Part shown: positions 58,419 through 64,000 of the stretch, piece after piece | How positions within the stretch are numbered: the stretch's first letter is position 1 | How the letters are laid out: each line of letters starts with the position of its first letter | Translations under genes and position numbers: made by a program | NCBI GenBank assembly: GCA_946699065.1 | Contig: CAMPDV010000323.1 | Coordinates: 62,001-126,000, forward strand | Source of the DNA: Loxodes magnus | Taxonomy: Eukaryota > Ciliophora > Karyorelictea > Loxodida > Loxodidae | Reading direction: 5' to 3' | DNA: 64,000 bases | The notes under the pieces: model-generated | Databases searched by the model: none | Told to the model about the DNA's origin: nothing | Seen by the model: the letters and a program-made list of their open reading frames with translations, nothing else

Positions 58419-61400
58419 TCTCTTAAGATCTTTTTTAATATTCCAAAAACTGTATCTTCTTACAAATAATCATCAATTAAAAAAATTATAATATTTGCAT
58501 ATACTATGAATTAACTTTACTGAAAGACAATAATTTTCTTAATTTTATATTAAAATCTTTTTTATTTGTAATTTAAATTAATGCTTTCAATTTTTCACTA
58601 TTTTTTATTAAAAATCAATAATAATATAAAAAGTTTTGTTTAAAAAATTACCTAAAAAATACTTTTCAATAGCTTTTTTATATATTCCATTTTGTCAGCA
58701 AGCTATTAAATTTAATTATATTTAAACATTATAAAATATTATATAATTTGCAAATCTTCATCTTATATTTAAAACGAACAGGAATTTTAAAATTAAATGT
58801 TTAGAAATAGTTTAATTTATTCTTAAAATCGGGTATTAACATTTTAATATAGTCGCTTTTTGTAAAAAATATCAAATGAAAACTAAGCCATTAAAAATAT
58901 TTGATATATTTTTACTCTTTATTTATTAGATATTTTTTTCTTATTAGTTTTTAAAAGTTAAATAAAAAACTGTATAAAAGAATTAATAAAATCTTACTAA
59001 AAACGAAATGTATATCGTAACATGTTTTCAATATCGAAATATTAAAATCTTATAAATTGGCTTTAGAAAACTTATAGGCAAAAACTCTTAATAAAACAAG
59101 AGACTAAAATTATTTATTTTTTAAATATGAGTTATAAGAAATATAAATTAAGGGGTTTTAAGAATAAAATAAAAAAAGATGAAAAATTTTATAATCAAGA
59201 GTAAAATAGTTTATAAAAAAATATTTTGTGCTTATAACTAGCAGTTTAATAAAATCTCATAAGAATCTTTATAAATTAGATTACAAAAATTTAATAAAAA
59301 TTTCAGTTGTGAATTTTTTTAACTGAAATAGTGCAATTTTACTTTAAATATAGTTTCTTTTTTATGGAACTTTGCCTTTTTATCTATAAAGCATTTTATT
59401 TATCAATTTCACTTATTACTTTCTTTCAATTTTTTGTTTTCAAATATTCTTGATTTCTTATCGAATATTTAGAATTTTATTATTAGTGATAATTTTTTCT
59501 TCTTTGGTTTTACCTTTTTTCTCATTCTGTATTTTTTATTTAATTATGATTTTTATGCTTTTGCTTATTTAAATAATTTATATTAGATTTTTAAATTTAC
59601 TTCCGCTATCAATTTAATACGAATTCTTATAATCTTTTTAAAACTTTAATATTTCAGAATTTATAAACTCGAATATTCTATTTTTTGTAATTGCATTTTG
59701 TCTTTAATTATTTTAATTTAAAATAAATACAATTCCTATACTTTTTTCTTGCTGCTTTACTTTCATCTTACTCGTTTAATTAAAATATTAAATCATTTTT
59801 TATTATTCTTAGAGCTATTTATCTGTGTTAATTTTCAAATAGCATTTTAGATTAAATATCTATTAATTTATTTCTCCTACCTTTCTTAGACAAATTATAG
59901 TTTAAAAGAGTTTAAGAATAAAGATATTCTGTTTTATTTTCTTACAGTCTATTTTAAAAGCTTTCAAACTTTTTTATTTGTTTTAATTTTCTATAAAGCA
60001 TACATGAAAAATTTCTAATCCTGAATATCTTAAATTACTTTATAGATTCAATTTAGTCATAATTAAACATTCGAAAGATAGATTTACAATGAAGGAAAAT
60101 CCCAAACAATTTTTTCTGCATTAATAAAAATTCAACAATCATTAGTTAAAAAAAATTTAATTTTCTTTAAATTATTAAAAATATATCCTAATTATTTTAA
60201 TTAATGCCTTATATAAAAAATTATAATTTATTAATCTTAAATTTATCTTTCTCTCAGATATTTTAAACACATATATCTCATATATCTATGATTATACTTT
60301 ATAAATTCATACTAGTTCTATATAAAATTTATTGCAAATATTTTTTAATTTCAAATAAAATTTTAACTCAAATAATTGTAAAGTTAATTTATTATTATTA
60401 TGAAATTTATATCTTTATTAATGCTAGTTTTGATTTACTTAATAACTTGAATACATCTTTGCCAAATTATTCATTTCCAAATTTAATGTTTTATTTATAG
60501 TTATTTTAAAATATCGACTTCTTAATTTATTTTTTAACTTCAATCTTTAAATTAAGTTTTTTAATTTTGTTCTTTTTTTATTTCCTGCTTTACTTTTAAA
60601 TTTATTTTTCTCTTATTTTATAAATAAATCTCAATTCTTTAATATAATTTATTTTTCTTCTATACTTTCTCATTCTAAACTTTCATTTTTTTCATACCAA
60701 CTCTAAGCACTTTTCCTTTTACTTCTTATTTTATTGCCTAAAGAAAAATCACCTATTAACTAATTTATTTAATTACATTTATTTCACTATTTAATAGTCA
60801 ACGCATATTTGTAATTTTTTATTGATAAGTTATGAAATTTCTTAGAATGTTTGCTTCCTTTTTTAATTATATTAGAACTTAGTTTTTTATACTTTTAATT
60901 TTGGGCGATTTTTATGAATATAGCATAACTCAATATCTATATTTATTTCATTCTACATAACTTTAAGTATAGGATTTTTACATCTAATTTATTAAAGATG
61001 GAAAATACTAGAATGACGAAAAATTAGAGCATTAAAATATAATTTTTCGATTCTGAGCATAAAAAAGATAACATGCAGAATGTAAAAAAGCTAACAAAAA
61101 AATACAACAAATGCTCAATAATTTACCTTAATCTTATCTTCTCAAAAGCAAAGTTAAACATCACATAATTTATTTGTTTTATTACTTCCTCAGCAGTTTA
61201 TATTCATTTTTTGTCATTATATATTTAATAGTTTTAGTTACCTTATAAAGTGCTTTATCTTTAATTGCTTCTAATTAAATTTTCTAATTTTCTATTAATA
61301 ATACTTTGAACATTACTTACTAGTGAATCTTTTTTCACCGATAATGTTAAAATATTGATAAATTATAGAAATAAAAGCATTTTTTTCTTTTTTATAGGTT

Positions 61401-61877
61401 CAATAACATCAAATAATTAAAGTTGCTAAACTAATATAGAAGTCTATTTTTACTTAAAATTCTATAAGCTAACACTTTTTAATCGAAATATTGAAAGTAT
61501 TTATATAAGAATACTTTCTAAGAAGAAAGATTATAGTTGGATAAGTAGAGGTTTATGTTTTTTCGCAAAAATAAGTAAAATTAATTTAACTAAACTTTGA
61601 AAAAATCAAGAGGGATTAAGAAACACTGAAGCAAAGATGAAAATTTAGAGAGTACTATTTATGTAAAAATTGAAGGAGACAGATTTAATAACTAAAGACA
61701 TAAAATAAATTTAAACTATATAATTGCTTCTTTAATATAGTTGCTATATAGATATGGAAAATGCTTTAGTTTCAAATACATTAAAATAAATCTCTTCTAA
61801 ATTTGATTTATTTTAATTGATCATATTAAAGGATAAAATTAAACTAAAGTCATTTAAGTTAAAAATTAATAATAAAA

Positions 61878-62438
61878 CTGGATCAAGATTGAGATTTTCT
61901 ATTTAAATGTATATTAATTGGCTAATAAGGAACAGGAAGATGGAGTATAATGGAGAGATTGACAAAAAAATAAATTTATGAATAACTAAAAGCAACAAAT
62001 AGGACTTGATTTTTATGCTCACTAAATTAAAATAGAGTAAAATAAATTGAAACTATGAGATTGATGTTCATAAGGAATTGAAATATTTCAATCTATAATC
62101 AAATTAAAAAAACATAAATAATTTTTTTAACTTACGACGTTACAAGCTTAGATTACTTTGAGAGAATTAAAGATGAGCATTTAATTGCAAAGTAATTAAT
62201 TACTTTAAAAAATCAATTTATCTTAATAGGAGCGAAAGTAGATTTAAAAAAGAAAGATAAATATCATATGAAGAAGGATTTGAATTAATAATTTAATTGA
62301 GAATGCCTTTTTTGAAATTTCATAAAAAAAGGCTTAAATTTAGTAGAAACATTCTAATAATCAGCGACAATGATATTAGAAGCCATTTATGACGAGAAAA
62401 ATGATGAAGAACTTTAAAATTTTAAAAATAATAACTGA
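61878..62438 (+). pseudogene. Rab-like GTPase, frameshifted (copy B)
   Basis: Copy of 16200-16760. The start codon is CTG instead of ATG and a few further substitutions are present. The shared frame breaks show it was already a pseudogene before duplication. Confidence 0.8.
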
Positions 62439-62637
62439 ACTGATCCTTTTAAAAGCTATAACTATAAATATATTTTTTTAAGATTAGTAATAAAATAATT
62501 AATTTTTAATTTTTATTCTAAAATATCTAAATCATTTAACTTAAAGAATATAAAATTTGCAACTTTATATTTATTTTAAGTAAAAAATTTAAAATAGAAA
62601 TTAAAAGCAAATAAAGCTTATGAGAATTATTAATGGC

Positions 62638-62938
62638 ATGATTTGATATTTAATAATAATAATAATAAACTATAAGAGTTTCAATATTTGAAATATTGAG
62701 ACATAATTACATATTTATTCTTTATTAACTATGTACATTATGTTAAATTTAAAGTTTCTACATTTTCAATCATGGCTCTCTTTCACTCTCATCTTGGTAA
62801 AGACTAGATTAGCTCATTAAATCTATTTATTGCTTTTTATTAGAATTTATTTCTTCTTCATTCTAGTATTTAATATTCTTTATATTCTTCAAAATAATCA
62901 TTGACGAAATATTTTTTTATGTTTAACTAAATTTAAAT
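62638..62938 (-). pseudogene. LINE 3' end with tail (copy B)
   Basis: Copy of 16960-17260, with the same palindrome and TTA repeats. The minus frame 63075-63269 further on is low-complexity and not supported as a gene. Confidence 0.55.
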
Positions 62939-63235
62939 TATTTAATCTTTAAATATAGATTAAAAAATAATATAAATAAAGCTGCAATTTTATTTTTAGA
63001 TTTTATATTATTTCTTATAAAAAAAGAAAAACACTTAAATATTTAAAATTATAGATCATTATTTCTTAATATCTTTAAGTTTTACTTTTAGTCAAGAAAT
63101 AAGAAAATTTTTTTATATAACGATGTATTTTGTTTAATAGATGAAAAATATAATTTTTTTCTAAAAAAGAATAATATAAAATATAATTTAAAAAGCACTT
63201 TATCAAACAAAAAAAGTTAAAAAATAGAATAAATA

Positions 63236-63651
63236 AATAAAAATTATTATAGAGTGCGTAGCACCTCATTGGTGCGCAACTCTTTCAATATTAATATTTA
63301 ATATTAAGAAAAATGTTCTCATGTTTCTTGTTAAAATTCTAGAGGTCCGATAAGTCATGTCAACTTCTCTAAATTGAAATCTTCTTATTAAAAATTATTC
63401 TTAAATCTTGAGTCAAATGCTTCAGTCTTCTTGAATAAGGTCCAAATAAGAATTAGTTATTAAGTCTTTAATTAGAAGACCCGTCAGTCAAACTTTCATA
63501 CTGCTAGAGAGAATCCTCGGGGTAAGTTAGATATGTCTCAACGGAGCTTATCCACCCTTCTCCGTGGTGTCATCTAGTGCGAGATTACTCGCAATGCAGT
63601 ATACACTGCACCAGATTACCTACTAATTTGTCTGACACGGGCAACATCCAT
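63236..63651 (-). mobile_element. Short structured repeat (copy B)
   Basis: Copy of 17560-17975, with the identical 3' hairpin at 63252-63282 and a few substitutions in the body. Confidence 0.6.
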
Positions 63652-64000
63652 TTTATAATATAATATATAATAAAATTATATTTATTAGTCATTTCTATTT
63701 AATCTAGCCTAAATAAAAACCTATTGCTATTTAATTTTAAAAAACTATAGTTAATATTATAATTCTATTAAATATAAAAAAAGAATTTACTTTATTTAAA
63801 AAACTAAAAATTATGCAATAAGCAAAATGATAAAAATAAATTATAATATTTAAAAAAATTATAAAATGATTTATCTAAAAGAATTAGAATTTTAAAAATA
63901 TTAAATTAGCTTGTGCATCTTATTTTGATGACTAGACTAGATATGTTATTAATAAGAATATTTAAATTAACATAAACAGTAAATTTATATAAATACGAAA

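Larger units (their letters stand above)
48185..64000 (+). repeat. Long direct repeat, copy B (cut by window end)
   Basis: Near-identical to 2521-18324 in the same orientation. The left junction is sharp: unique sequence up to about 48184, then TTATAAAGTTTATTG as at 2521. Contents match copy A feature for feature. Confidence 0.9.

Noticed and set aside
63075-63269. 64-aa minus frame near the right edge
   Set aside because: Low complexity, and broken by single-base length differences in the copy A equivalent.
1-64000. Tetrahymena-type micronuclear DNA with code TAA/TAG = Gln and TGA only as stop
   Set aside because: It would turn every Rab-like gene, the kinase and the reverse transcriptase into pseudogenes broken exactly at Trp codons while otherwise in frame, which is unlikely. 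The retroelement content alone would have suited it.

Overview
The window is very AT-rich (about four-fifths A+T by eye) and, read with the usual code, has almost no genes. Read as a ciliate with TAA and TAG as Gln and TGA as Trp, it fills with recognisable proteins: a kinase-MORN gene, a cluster of Rab-like GTPase genes, several CCHC zinc-knuckle ORF1 proteins and LINE reverse transcriptases. TAA falls on invariant Gln positions of the reverse transcriptase. TGA falls on the Trp of the Rab WDTAGQE block in all six Rab copies that span it, and on Trp positions in the kinase and reverse transcriptase. No codon is then a pure stop, which fits the karyorelictid (e.g. Loxodes) or Condylostoma-type codes. 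Tetrahymena, Paramecium and Blepharisma codes do not fit. Genus is inference.

Layout: 1-1.7 kb, 3' part of a protein kinase/MORN gene on the minus strand. 2.2-3.0 kb, two LINE 3' ends facing each other. 2.5-18.3 kb is copy A of a long direct repeat (copy B 48.2-64.0 kb, about 99% identical, cut by the window end) holding ORF1 genes and remnants, a broken Rab gene and a structured short repeat. 15.7-29.8 kb is a Rab-like cluster (seven members, five on plus and two on minus) interrupted by retroelements, followed by a tRNA-Val(UAC). 30.2-36.0 kb is a retroelement nest: three ORF1 copies and a 5'-truncated LINE reverse transcriptase. 37-48 kb holds more fragments of the same families plus a few unassigned reading frames.

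How the pieces relate: the ORF1 proteins share a coiled coil, a CX2CX4HX4C knuckle and a short C-terminal block, and several end at a small stem-loop whose stem bases covary while the loop stays alike, often followed by a (TTA)n tail. That is what a target-primed retroelement with RT-recognised 3' ends would leave. The Rab-like proteins all carry Arg for the P-loop Lys and have lost the DTAGQ catalytic block, so they look like a local family of pseudo-GTPases. Because all three stop triplets are sense codons, an open frame is not evidence for a gene here; calls rest on motif homology, and unassigned frames are given low confidence.
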